This document shows, one piece after another, positions 9,786 through 20,438 of a stretch of DNA of 27,375 nucleotides. The stretch is from Spirogloea muscicola (Eukaryota; Streptophyta; Zygnematophyceae; Spirogloeales; Spirogloeaceae). How positions within the stretch are numbered: the stretch's first letter is position 1; every line of letters begins with the position of its first letter. A model generated the notes under the pieces. It had not been told where the DNA came from, made no database searches, and saw only the letters and a list, made by a program, of their open reading frames with translations. Location of the stretch: contig WELB01000263.1 in assembly GCA_009602725.1 (NCBI GenBank), forward strand, positions 127,446 through 154,820, given 5' to 3'. A program made the translations under genes and the position numbers.

Positions 9786-12700
9786 TCAGGCAACAGGGAC
9801 TGGGCCGCCGGAAGCTGCGCTGGTGCCTCCACCCGGCGTGGCAAGAATGCTCGCTGCCGCCAGGTACAGCGAGGGGGGCTGCCGGCCGGGTACGACACGG
9901 ACGTGCCGGCAGTGCTTGAGCATTGCCAGCGCGTCATCCGTGTGCCCGCGGCACAGTTCGACGTAAACCACAGCAAGCATTGCGTGCGGGTTGGTCGCCG
10001 AGATGCTCAGCGCCTGCAGCGCACACTGCTGAGCCTGCAGCAGCTCCCCCTGCACCAGAGCAGCACAATGAACCACCCCACATCAGTTAACACGGCTGCG
10101 TATGTCACCAAAGATATGGCATGGCTCGCGCTTTCCCCACACCTTGAAGCATCCCAGAGCTTGCAAAGCTGGCTCATCATAAGCAGTGAGCGACGAGCAA
10201 ACCTGCGTTGCGTAAACAGCAGCAAGATTGACATAAAGCGAAGCTTGCGCCAATGAGCTGCTGAGCGCGGAAATGCTGGCTGCCGCTGCACTTGTTGACG
10301 GCGGGTAGTCTCTCGCGGCAGCAGCCCCATCCTCACCCTCGGCGCTGGCCTCGCTCTGCCCCTCATCCTCGCCCCCCGCAGACAGCGGCGCCGGCTGCAG
10401 AGGCAGTGCCTCCGTGCTGCGCGGGTGAAGTTGCCAGCACAGGGAGCCCAAGCCGAGCAGACGTAAGAAAGCGACAGCAAAAGCTTAAGGCAGCAAGTAT
10501 GTCTACAACGCCAAGCACACATTGATCCATAATGACTAACAAAGTGCAGCTGGCAGACTCTGATCCAGCATAACCCCCAAATCAAGTGAACATGCTCCAA
10601 CTAAGACAAACTCTTCTATCTTGTAACATTTGACTATAGAACTTGTATCTTGCATAACAACAATGTACAAACGAGCTGAGCAGTGCATGCCTGATGGCAT
10701 CTGCCCATAGCTCCTGCCATGTGGGAGTGCCAAGTCCAGCTGCTCGCATGCACACCTGATGTGCTCAACAAGGCAGGTCGAGAGGTGCTCGGCGGCATCG
10801 CTCGGCTGATCAAGCATGCAGTGCGCCTCAGCTGCGTACAGGTGCCCAAGGAAGCTGTACAGCTTGGCGCAGGAGGGGAGCTGCAGCAGCCGCGCCGCAA
10901 CATCCACGACCGCTGCCGGGCGGCCGAGGCAGAGCTCCACATAGGCTAGGCACGAGAGCGCACACTGCCGCACCGTTGCTGACTCCCGTGCCTTAGCCTC
11001 CTCGCAAGCCGCAACGGCCGCCGCCAGACTGCTGGACGAGATGCCCTTGCTGCCGGCGCCCTCTTTCTCACTCTCCTCCTTCTTCTCTACCTCCCCCTCC
11101 TCCTCCCATACCTCCTCGCCAGCAGCAACCACAGGGCCCGTGCCACCATCCTCTCTCCTGCCAGCTGCGCCCTCTTTGGCATCGGCCGCATTGACAACTG
11201 CCACAGCTGCTGCCGCCGCAGCAGCGACTGCACTGGCATCCAAGTTGTCGAGGAGGTACAGGCACAAGCGCAGGCAGTCCCGGGCGTACTCGAGCGACAG
11301 CTGCGCTCCCTCTCCGGCCAGCGGCGGCATCGGCGGTGGTGAAGGCGCATCCCCTCCTGCCTCCCTTCCCTTTCCTTCTGCTCCTCCCTCCAATCGCCGC
11401 AGTCCACCTTTGCCAGGGCCTTCCTCTCGCTTGCGCACTGGACAAACTGAGGTGAAGGCATCCGCTGAGATGACCACACGGCGCCACTGACCGTCCCCCG
11501 CGATCGCGAGCGTCACCACCTTCTCACGACGCTGCTGCTGCTGCATGTCGCCATTGCCAGCCTCCTGCCAGGGCGCGCCGCTTGCTGGCAGCTCCACAAG
11601 ATTGCTGTCGTATGCAGCAATGCAGCACTCAGCAAGGCGCAGCCAGAGGAGAGGCCGACTGCGGTGCTGCATTCCTGCCTCTTGCAGACATCTGCCACAG
11701 GCAGAGGTCGTTTGGGAGCGCGTCTGTGAGGTGGACCGTGTGCTGGGCAGTCAACGGCGGCTGCGGCAGCCAGCAGTCCATAGCAGCATCGAAGAGATGC
11801 TTTCACAAAGCAGCGGCAGCACTGTCCTAGATTCAGAGACTGCAAGTGGCAGTGTTTTATACGTCACCTCGCTGCCAGCAGCGGCGACCCATGAAGGAGC
11901 AGCTGCAGGCCCGCATTATAGAGAATGGATGCTGAGCGGTCCCGAGCGAAGGCGACGAGGGGCACCGGGCGCTGCTTCAGGGCGAGGCTGGATTTCTGCT
12001 ATGCGAGGATAGTAGAAATAGGTTGCGAGTCAGAGCCATAGGCAAGCGGTCAACATTACGAGCAAGCAAGTTAAGCGACTGCCATGGATTGGCAGGCGAG
12101 ATGCTCAGCTTGCTTGAAGGTTGGCAGGGCCAGCACAACGGGGTGATCATGGTCCTGGGGCTTGGTTAGTGAGGATCGGATCCTACAATCAGGCTCATTG
12201 AAAGGCTTTATCTTTCTCATTAGTCTTTGCCATTCTGAGGTGTTGCAAGTAGAGCTACCATCATCCTAGCACATAAGATGGGGTTTCTGTAGAGACGCGT
12301 GCACCTGGAGTGCCTTGGCAAAGTAAAAGGCGGCCATCTGGTGCTTGCCGAGGCGGTGGTGGACGGCAGCGAGGTTGTTGAGTATGGCGGCAGCGAGTGC
12401 GGGGTCCGAGTGCCCTGCAGGACTGATAGCCACAAGCTGCTTGATGGCCTTGCGGTGGTTGGAACGTGAGTAGTCCAGCTGGCCCTTGAGAAGCAGCGCC
12501 TGCGCCACACTAGGCATCAGGCAATGGGTTTTGCCGGTTAAGGATGCAGCATCTGCAATCCAGAGCTACAAGGGACCTCAGACACGGAGTCACAGGCTCG
12601 GCAATGCAGCAGCACACAACAGCAAGCGGACAGCTGATGCATGGTGCATCGAGGGCGCCGCGATGCGGACCGGCAGGCTGTCGCGCGCAAGGGCAAGTGC

Positions 12701-14553
12701 CGCCTTGATCTCGCGCTTGGTGGCCTTGAGGGCCCGCGTGAGCAGCAGCAATCGTGCCCGGCGCAGGTGCAGTGCCAGCCGCAGCTCTGAAGCCGAAGCC
12801 GGCAGCTGGCGGTTGCTCGCCCGCGCCGCAGCTGCAGCCGCTGTTGCCGCTGCAATGAGGAGGGCACCGTGCGCATGCATGAGAACGAGGCAGACTGGCA
12901 CCTCGTCTCCGTCGCGATGATCACTGCTGGCGGCAGGGCTCACGTACCGGCAGCATGGCTGCGCTGGCGGGCGGCGCCAGGGATCTCGAGGCTCAGGTTG
13001 AGAGCCTCGTCGTCGAGGCCCTCGTCCGGCTCCGAGAGCTCCCGCCCAGAAGGCAGGTCTGGCGCGAGGCCCGCGCCAGTCCCGCCGACAGAGCCGGTGC
13101 CTTCGACGGCAGCACCAAAATCCCCAGAACCGCCCAGCGAGGACTGCAGCAACGCCGGCTGCTGGCTGGCGCTGGGGGGCCACGGAGCGGCAGCCGCGCC
13201 CGCGCCCGCCGCCACGCTGCGCCCTTCATCCGGCGCCAACAGGTACCCAAAGGACTTCTCCATGTAGGCAAGCACGTCCTGAAGATAGGACAGGCAGCAA
13301 CACGCTCCACAAATGGTCAAGGAGCTCCTCGCCGACATGCAGGACTACACCACTAGCAGTGCTCCGCTAGAGAGCAGCAGAGCAGCCATGGCTTTAGCAG
13401 AGGAGCAAATATGGAGGGGCGCACTGCGTATCGGGCACAAACACACACACCGCTGCCTTGTCCGGTTGCGCCGCGTCGAGCGCGAGGTCCATGCGCAGCA
13501 GACACACGCGCAGTGCAGCGGCCTGGCAGGCAGCACACCCACGAGCGTGCGTCAATGCTGACGGCGGCCTTGAGCGGCGTTAGTGGATCCTCATGGCAGC
13601 AGCGGGCGCCATGGAGAGGGAGGACAGCCGGGAGCTCGACCTCGTCGATGGGCTCAATGTTGCGGAAGAGCGGCTCCACGATCGCGCTCGCCTGGTCGGC
13701 GTGGTGCAGAGAGTGATGCACCACCGCCTGCGCGCCCCACCGCCGCCGCTGGCGGCCTCAGCTTCGCGTGCACGTCGCGGCGTGCGGCTCGGGCTCTGCT
13801 GAGAGCTGCTCGCGAGAGCAGCAGCAAAGCGGGGTCGTCGGCCGACCATGTTGAGCTTCGGCACGGAGGCGTCGGAGTTGGCCATGACCGCCGCCGAGGC
13901 CGCGGCGAGCTCGCCGAGCTCGTCGGCGGCGCCGCCGCCGGTGCCGGCCGGCGCTGCCGCGCTCTCCAGCTGAGCTTCCGCCACTGCCACGAGCTCCTCG
14001 CTGCGGGCCTGGAAGCTCCGCCGTGGCGTGCTGCCGGTCAATGGGGTCACCTTACGATAGATGAGCCGAGAACCCAAGCGAGACACGGCGCCTCAGCTCG
14101 CAGCTCGCAGCTCGCTCTGCGGCGGCGGCGGCGGCTGCGGCGGCGGCGACGAGCGAGGCGCTCACCGTGGCTTGCCGCAGCGCGGCCAGGAGGCGCTCCG
14201 CGTCCGCGCAGCCGTCGGCGTAGAACTCCGCAACCGCGAGGTTGTGCAGCACCTGCAGCGGCGGCCGGGGACGGTGGCTCAGCTCCCGCCGCTCGCCCGC
14301 GGCGTCGGCCAGCGGCGGCGCCGTCGCCGCCGTCGGAGGCGGCGAGCTGGACGTCGCTGCCGGCCTTGGGGTCGCCGTCCTTGCGCTCGCGCAGCTGGCG
14401 CAGGGCGGAGAGGCAGTCGTCCAGCCGCCGCGCCTCGAATGCGTCCCACGCGTCGCGCGCCAGCGTCGCGAGCGGGTCCACCTCCGCCGCAGGCACGCCA
14501 CCGCCGCCGCCGCCGCCGCCGCCATCGCCGGCGCCGGCGCCGACGGAGGCCAT
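9786..14553 (-). CDS. CNOT10: CCR4-NOT complex subunit 10 (TPR protein), multi-exon
   Basis: Exons (minus): 14553-14365 (or -14353), 14252-14166, 14008-13847, 13727-13641, 13522-13451, 13278-12948, 12849-12671, 12499-12305, 11995-11868, a small exon near 11821-11801, 11678-10756, 10416-10203, 10049-9786 (TGA). The product is about 945 aa, longer than human CNOT10 (744) because of Ala/Gly/Glu-rich inserts. Landmarks match plant CNOT10: VLHNLAVAEFYADGC, VEPLFRNIEPIDE, DVLAYMEKSFGYL, LTRALKATKREIKAALALA, ALLLKGQLDYSRSNHRKAI, LNNLAAVHHRLGKHQMA, ILYNAGLQLLLHGSPLLAAR, RPLLWLRLAECCIAA, LYSFLGHLYAAEAHC and AMLKHCRHVRVVPG. The TPR helices form the scaffold that, with CNOT11, docks on the CNOT1 N-terminus in cytoplasmic mRNA deadenylation (known for the family). 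Two junctions are unusual: exon 1 may use a GC donor, and the small-exon junction does not keep frame. Confidence 0.93.
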
Positions 14554-14563
14554 GGCGCGCGTG

Positions 14564-14604
14564 CTAGGGTTAGGCGAGCAACCGTGGCCGCGGGTGCCAG
14601 GGTT
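14564..14604 (-). promoter_or_regulatory. telo-box-like motifs upstream of CNOT10
   Basis: CTAGGGTTAGG (14564-14574) and TGCCAGGGTT (14595-14604) lie 11-51 bp upstream of the CNOT10 ATG. The first contains the plant telomere unit in part. The second matches the DUF3228 upstream motif over 10 bases. Since the zinc-finger gene diverges from here, this interval may serve both genes (inference). Confidence 0.4.
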
Positions 14605-14964
14605 GGAGGTTTGCCAGACGATCCATGAGAGGGGGCCGGAGCCTGCACCGGCAGTCGTCGTCGGGTGGAAAGGCACGGAATGGCTCGGCGAGCGTCGGGC
14701 CGGCAGGGCGGGAACGGCACGGCGGGCCCGGGCGGCCGCGTGACTCAGCGCGGCGGGGGGCCCGGTCAGCCGAGTCCTCTGCGGGCCGCCGCTAACAGCC
14801 GGACCGGAGGCCTGACCTCCGCGCAAACCGCCTCTTACGGGGGCGCTAACCGGCGGCGGAGGCTGCCCTCCCACGGTCTAGAGATGCAGTTAGGCTAACA
14901 GGGCGCCGCAACTGTCGCGAGGCCCGGCGAGGAGGCCCGACAGGTGGCAGGGGGTTATGGGGGG

Positions 14965-15888
14965 NNNNNNNNNNNNNNNNNNNNNNNNNNNNNNNNNNNN
15001 NNNNNNNNNNNNNNNNNNNNNNNNNNNNNNNNNNNNNNNNNNNNNNNNNNNNNNNNNNNNNNNNNNNNNNNNNNNNNNNNNNNNNNNNNNNNNNNNNNNN
15101 NNNNNNNNNNNNNNNNNNNNNNNNNNNNNNNNNNNNNNNNNNNNNNNNNNNNNNNNNNNNNNNNNNNNNNNNNNNNNNNNNNNNNNNNNNNNNNNNNNNN
15201 NNNNNNNNNNNNNNNNNNNNNNNNNNNNNNNNNNNNNNNNNNNNNNNNNNNNNNNNNNNNNNNNNNNNNNNNNNNNNNNNNNNNNNNNNNNNNNNNNNNN
15301 NNNNNNNNNNNNNNNNNNNNNNNNNNNNNNNNNNNNNNNNNNNNNNNNNNNNNNNNNNNNNNNNNNNNNNNNNNNNNNNNNNNNNNNNNNNNNNNNNNNN
15401 NNNNNNNNNNNNNNNNNNNNNNNNNNNNNNNNNNNNNNNNNNNNNNNNNNNNNNNNNNNNNNNNNNNNNNNNNNNNNNNNNNNNNNNNNNNNNNNNNNNN
15501 NNNNNNNNNNNNNNNNNNNNNNNNNNNNNNNNNNNNNNNNNNNNNNNNNNNNNNNNNNNNNNNNNNNNNNNNNNNNNNNNNNNNNNNNNNNNNNNNNNNN
15601 NNNNNNNNNNNNNNNNNNNNNNNNNNNNNNNNNNNNNNNNNNNNNNNNNNNNNNNNNNNNNNNNNNNNNNNNNNNNNNNNNNNNNNNNNNNNNNNNNNNN
15701 NNNNNNNNNNNNNNNNNNNNNNNNNNNNNNNNNNNNNNNNNNNNNNNNNNNNNNNNNNNNNNNNNNNNNNNNNNNNNNNNNNNNNNNNNNNNNNNNNNNN
15801 NNNNNNNNNNNNNNNNNNNNNNNNNNNNNNNNNNNNNNNNNNNNNNNNNNNNNNNNNNNNNNNNNNNNNNNNNNNNNNNNNNNNNNNN
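14965..15888. other. assembly gap (924 N)
   Basis: An unbroken run of N. The flanks are very GC-rich, which may be why it was not sequenced. It hides the promoter and N-terminal coding part of the plus-strand zinc-finger gene. Frames drawn through it are meaningless. Confidence 1.
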
Positions 15889-17289
15889 TCCTCGGCGTGC
15901 CCGCCGCCGCCGGCGCCGCCGGCGGCCTCCACTTCGGCCTCCCGCCCGCCGGCTTCGGTGTCAACTTCGGCGGCCTCGGCGCGCCGCTCTTCATGATGGG
16001 CCAGGTGGCCTCGGGCCCCGCGGCCCCGCCGCCGGCGCCGTTGGGCGTGCAGCTCAACGGCGCCTGGCGCGTCGGCGACTGGGTCTGCACCTGCGGCTTC
16101 CACAACTATGCGTCCCGCGTCACGGTGACCTGACGTCCATGCCGCACCGCCGCCCTCCGCCCGCTCTCCTCGAGCTTGGCGCGGTGCTTAACAGGAGCTG
16201 ACAAGGGCGGCGACTGCGTGCAGTGCAAGCGTTGCAGCAAGCAGAAAGGCGACGTCGCCTCGTCGCAGCAGCCAAATGGCGCCTCGCCCTCGCCGCACGG
16301 TGAGGCTCCCTCTTTCCATTGCTGCCATGGCCAGCATCGACGCTCGCTCGCCGCCGTGGGCTGACTGCAGCCTCTGTCATCCCCCTTGGTGGCATATGGT
16401 CGCTGCAGCGCCGGGCATGAAGCGGGTGCCGTCGGACCTCGGCGACGGCGGCTGGTCCATGAAGCGGCAGATCAGCAGCCACGACCTGCTGACCATCCCA
16501 CAGCACCAGCTCGAGGTGCGCGGGAGCGTCTCTGTCTACCTCATCTTCCCACTTTCCTGTCCTCCCTCCTCCCATGTTTGGCATGAGCGTCTCTTTGCCA
16601 GAGTGAGAGGCTGTTCGACCGCCACACAGCCGCAGGAGAATGTTTACGATTATAAGTTTGCTCAGATAGCCACACTGCCTGTTGCACTCTCTCTCTGTGC
16701 AAGCAGCAACAACTGCTAGCGGCTTGCGGCGTGGCGCCTACGGCAGTGGGAAATGGCATTCTACCGGCGCCCATGACGGCGGCCGCCGCTGGCGGGGCTG
16801 GCGGGCCCAGCTTCATGGCTGGGCCCCCTGGGATCAATCTCATGGCGCTCGCTGGCAAGGGGTGAGCTCCTTGCCGGCTACCTTCCAGTTGGTCAGCAAC
16901 TTGCGACAGCCCTGGACCACCGAGGTGCAGTGCTGCAATCAAGCTGCAGCCCTCACTTATGCTGGCATCGTGCGGCGCAGAGCCTCGCACTGGCGGACTG
17001 GTGATTGGTTGTGCACCGCCTGCAACAACCACAACTTCGCCTCGCGGCAAGTTTGCAATCGGTGCGTGCTTGTCGTTGTGCCGCTCGCGTACTCTCAGAT
17101 GGTCCCATTTCATTTGCAAAGCAAGCCCTCCACCGGCTTTTGCGGGTACGCTGACTGCAGGGTGGCAATGTATGGTGCTTGTGCCACTGCTGTAGGTGCG
17201 CGCAGGAGAAGCTCGGCGGCGCCGTTGGCGGCCCCTCGCTGGGCCCCATGCCAGAGGCTGGCCCTACCAACGGCTCGCTTGTGTCCTGA
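15889..17289 (+). CDS. protein with two RanBP2-type zinc fingers, 3' six exons (5' end in gap)
   Basis: Visible exons: up to 16124, 16224-16299, 16409-16515, 16707-16861, 16981-17061, 17196-17289 (TGA). All introns are GT-AG and phases join, giving 248 visible residues; the start is lost in the gap. Finger 1 is GDWVCTCGFHNYASRVT joined across an intron to CKRC. It has the Trp, the Asn and a Cx2C pair at the right spacing, but only one residue between the first two Cys. Finger 2 is canonical: GDWLCTACNNHNFASRQ then VCNRC, with the last Cys again contributed across an intron. Between them are a basic/acidic segment (GMKRVPSDLGDGGWSMKR, SHDLLTIPQHQLEQQLL) and an Ala/Gly/Pro linker. The GDWxC...HNFASR signature is that of plant RanBP2-type proteins; such fingers bind single-stranded RNA or ubiquitin. 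A second-messenger or organelle role cannot be judged without the N-terminus. Confidence 0.87.
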
Positions 17290-17395
17290 TGGCTTCGCGG
17301 GCTCATGCGAGCACCGCACCCGGCATCCACTTGTTTTTGCAGCCTGGGAGAGTTCGTTGAGTCAATGCTTATTTAGTGTGACAGAGGAAGTATAG

Positions 17396-17550
17396 ACAGG
17401 GACGGTAAGAGTGTGAGAAAGGCGACATGCGCAGAGAGGTAGGGTGGGAGAGAGGAATAGTTGTATCTCGAGAGGGAGAGTTGGGAGGAGCTCTTTGGAG
17501 GCATCGGCGAGAGAGATGGTCTGAAAGAGAGAAAGAGGGAGAGTTATGAG
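17396..17550. repeat. purine-rich (GA) low-complexity tract
   Basis: About 150 bases of G/A-rich sequence with many GAGAG and GGGAGAG blocks begin some 100 bp past the zinc-finger stop codon, probably within its 3' UTR or flank. No protein is supported. The rest of 17290-17970 shows nothing recognisable. Confidence 0.6.
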
Positions 17551-17974
17551 GCTATGGCTGCTGGTGGGCCTCTGCTTTGGTGCAGTTGTTGAGGAGGTAG
17601 TGTGCAGCGACGCCCAAGCTCTGCTCGTCGCTCAAGTGGAGCGCGGGTGAGCTGACGCTGGCAGCTTGTGTGGGCGGCCAGGTGTTGTGGAGAGACTCAG
17701 TGAGCACATTAGAGCGTGCCTTATTTTGTGACATTGTGATATTGCAGTTAGCAACTCTTTTTGTATACTTGTGGCTGTGCTCGCGGCTGCTGCCAACCTG
17801 CTGTCGGGGGCAGGTGGTGCTCGCTTTTGGTGCCATGGTTCAGAAGCCCTTCCTTTTCTTGAGCAGAGTCTTTGTTATCCACGCGAGCCGTCTCATGTCA
17901 AGCCCGTGCTCTGCTGCTCTGCAGCAGTGGCAGTCAGTCAAGTGTGTCCTGCGGCAATTGCCATCTGCTAAGTA

Positions 17975-18180
17975 GAATGCTCGCGGGCAAATTTCAAATG
18001 TGTATCGCATACGCCTGTCAGTATCCCTGCAGCAGTCAATGGCACATGCGTTTCATCTGCGTGCTGGTCGTGCTTTGGCTGCAGCCTCTGGCTATAGACA
18101 GGGGACCCAGCACCCGGGAATTAGTTTTTTCGACCTCCGGCTGCTCAACAGGGAATACTTAGCATCCAGTGGCCACTTAA
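17975..18180 (+). mobile_element. truncated non-LTR retrotransposon 3' end (copy C)
   Basis: In frame it reads NVYRIRLSVSLQQSMAHAF, then HLRAGRALAAASG and FDLRLLNREY. This is the same C-terminal block as at 26.6 kb (QVYRMRLAVSLQRSMARAL ... SDLRLLSRGY). The terminal stop codon is lost and several residues have drifted, so this is an older copy. It lies downstream of the zinc-finger gene in the same orientation. Confidence 0.75.
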
Positions 18181-18972
18181 GTCGCTGTGCTTAGCGTTTT
18201 TGTGCGCTTTCCGTCGCACCCTGTACATTGTGGGTGTACAACCTGGAGGAGGCCCACGAGCCTTGGTTGATGTGGTTGTGACGGAGGTGACACGAATTCA
18301 GCATCGACTCACACCGCTGGCCACGCAGTGGGAGGTGCAGAGCAGAGGAAGTACTATACTACTCTGACTACCCCTGCAGTGATCACCTCCTTGTCGTGCC
18401 ACAGGGCGTCGACTGCCAGATGACGTCAATAAGTCAGATCAGTACGGAAGTAGGCAACAAATCAGCCTCTACGTGGTGGGCACTGAAGGCAATGAGGTGA
18501 AAAGTAGGTCTGCGAGATATTAAGTAGTCACATCGACATTGAAAGAAAACTACAGGAAGGAAATTGGTAGAATAGCAGTAAACAACAGATAACGTGGTTG
18601 GCAATCCAAAACTTGGGATGGATGAATATGTTTAACCCCCCCCCCAATTGCAAGTCCTGGCAAAGGCGAAGGAGTTGGGTCTGAACCCAGACAAGATCTG
18701 CAAAATCAATCATCTGTGGGTATGCTCGTGAGCGGTGGCGTTAGGCAATGGATGTGCCACACTCTATCACAGACAGAACACAACAGCATGAAAGCAACTG
18801 GATCTCCTAGACGGCAAAGATCACACAACTGCATGGATGCTCATCATAGAAGGATGAGTGTAGTCAAATAACATCAAACATCACGAACAAGTTGCATGAT
18901 AATCCAGCAGAAATATGTTCCAGAAGCAAATCACACGCACAGTATACGAATAAGAAATCCAAACAAGCCAAA
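18181..18972. other. no gene recognised; contains a C10 run
   Basis: AT-richer than the genic core. The only landmarks are a run of 10 C at 18636-18645 and the small inverted repeat TGGGTCTGAACCCA near 18676. No RT or integrase motif and no convincing exon is present. It may be decayed retroelement sequence related to the block that follows. Confidence 0.5.
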
Positions 18973-19107
18973 AAGTACCCTCAACGAGGGTTTCTCTTAG
19001 GAAACAGTAATCAAGGAAGTACCCTCAGAGAGGGTTTCACGAGAAACAATATCACGGATCGAAAATAGTGACAGTATTACGGATCAGTTGTAGTGACAGT
19101 AACAGCG
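18973..19107. repeat. imperfect tandem repeats with conserved mini-hairpins
   Basis: Two units (18973-19016 and 19017-19057) both begin AAGTACCCTC and contain ACCCTC-N3-GAGGGT followed by TTTC and GAAACA. The loops differ (AAC against AGA) while both stems stay perfect. Two further 25-bp units follow (19058-19082 and 19083-19107) sharing TAGTGACAGTA. The position beyond the 3' side of the minus-strand gag/protease element would fit an LTR or UTR remnant, but no matching second LTR was found. Confidence 0.6.
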
Positions 19108-19343
19108 AACGTTGTGAACACTAACCCAGGTAACCAAACCGAGCCAGGAAATGTCCAAAGGACATACTCCCTTGAAAGGTGGCAACACTGGCAAGCTGCA
19201 AAGGTGCAATCTCACGATGCAGTAGTCTTACAACAAGAGTCGCATATGTATACATCGCACAAGTATGCAACTGATGCTGAATGCAAGTCTGATCACAAGA
19301 TTATAATCAGATCACTTACCGGTCACAATCGGTGTGTGTGACT

Positions 19344-19640
19344 TTACCAAAAGAAAACCCGGTCCTTATGACCCACATCAAGAGGTTCTGGGTTAGGCTT
19401 TCTATTTGGTCTACTGCTGTGCTTTGCAATGACACCTTCTTGGTCAGATGTAGGAGCAAAAGACGCCTGTAGATAATGCGGCAGCGCTAGGATACCTTTG
19501 GCTACGGGGATTGACATACCGGAACAAAGCTTGGGCTTCATCTGCGGCATTGGTTGACCATCAATGTGGAACCCAAATCCGGCTTGACAGCAATCTGTGC
19601 ACAAAGTTGCACCACGGCAGGCTTCTGCAACAGAGGTTCG
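19344..19640 (-). pseudogene. degenerate retroelement coding segment downstream of protease
   Basis: An open minus-strand frame (QLCTDCCQAGFGFHIDGQ ... RPNRKPNPEPLDVGHKD) follows the protease remnant at 19681 after frame changes. No conserved domain is recognisable. By position it is the linker after protease in the same polyprotein. Confidence 0.35.
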
Positions 19641-19680
19641 TCAGAGCGCATCATGCGTTGACCTGTCTCTGGAGTTAGAT

Positions 19681-20438
19681 TCAAAGAAGTATGAGCCTTT
19701 CTTGGTTTGCGAGGTACTGGAGAAACACCTGCGACAATTGCACTATAAGCTGGTATGTCAGCACACTGCTGCCCTTGGAGTAACGGCAACAGAACTCTAG
19801 ACTTGCACCTGGGAGGCATATACCAAGCTTGCTTTGCTTATAGCAGCTTATACCAAAGCCTATTGGGACTAGAAAGTCAGTACCCAACAAAGTATCAGCT
19901 TTGGTAACCATGCAAAAAGAGGAGACTGTGATTGTCAACATAGAACTCTCCCTATTCAGAATGATTTGCAAAGGCTCCTTGGTGATGCCGATAATGGTGT
20001 CGGTGCCACCCGTGGCAGTCTTGATCTTCACATTGGCGCGAAGAACATCTTCCTTCTCAGAATCCAAAGAATTAGCAAATCGACGACCTATTAGTGTAGG
20101 TGAGCACCTGTGTCCATGACTAAATGTGTCGGCTTCGCTGTGACTGAACCTGCCATCACCTGAACGACGCCACTGGCATTGTTGACTATAGCCAGAGAAG
20201 TCAGTTGCTGGGCGAGATTAGCAGCGAGATTAGCCAGAAGATTTCTCACATACTGAACAACAGAAGGCAAAGCAGCATTAGCCGTCTTCACACCTGCTGT
20301 TTGGTTGTCGTCTTTGATAGCCTGCTTTGATCCTTGATGACCTGCAGTGTTAGCAAAGCGCTCGCCGAAACATTGTAATGTGTAGTCATCATTTTCTTTT
20401 TCTAGCAAAATCTGATAAGTATCAGCTAGATCTTAGTC
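19681..20438 (-). pseudogene. retroviral-type aspartic protease region of a retroelement (minus copy)
   Basis: The frame reads DTYQILLEKENDDYTLQCF, then after about 80 residues HLVMDTGAH, with the active-site DTGA at about 20114-20103. Stops and a frame change follow. The next frame carries TATGGTDTIIGITKEP (flap-like region) and TLLGTDFLVPIGFG, the hydrophobic LLGxDFL signature of retropepsins. It continues from the gag-like frame just upstream on the same strand. At least two frame breaks make it non-functional as read. The plus-strand segment at 21540-21840 is a diverged relative. Confidence 0.75.

Noticed and set aside
11780-11830. Plus-strand RCFHKAAAALS matching the CNOT10 CFxKA pattern on the wrong strand
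   Set aside because: The bases GCTTTCACAAAGC are nearly palindromic, so both strands give CFxKA. The surrounding CNOT10 exons are all on minus.
12538-14898. Many long Arg/Ala/Ser-rich frames overlapping CNOT10
   Set aside because: They are antisense or off-frame products of GC-rich exons, with no domain resemblance; the spliced CNOT10 frame explains the region.
14846-16201. Long frames running through the N gap on both strands
   Set aside because: They consist almost entirely of unknown residues and are open only because N is not a stop.
18661-18700. Possible tRNA primer-binding site near TGGGTCTGAACCCA
   Set aside because: The sequence does not match the 3' end of a tRNA I can name, and no LTR boundary (TG...CA) could be placed beside it.
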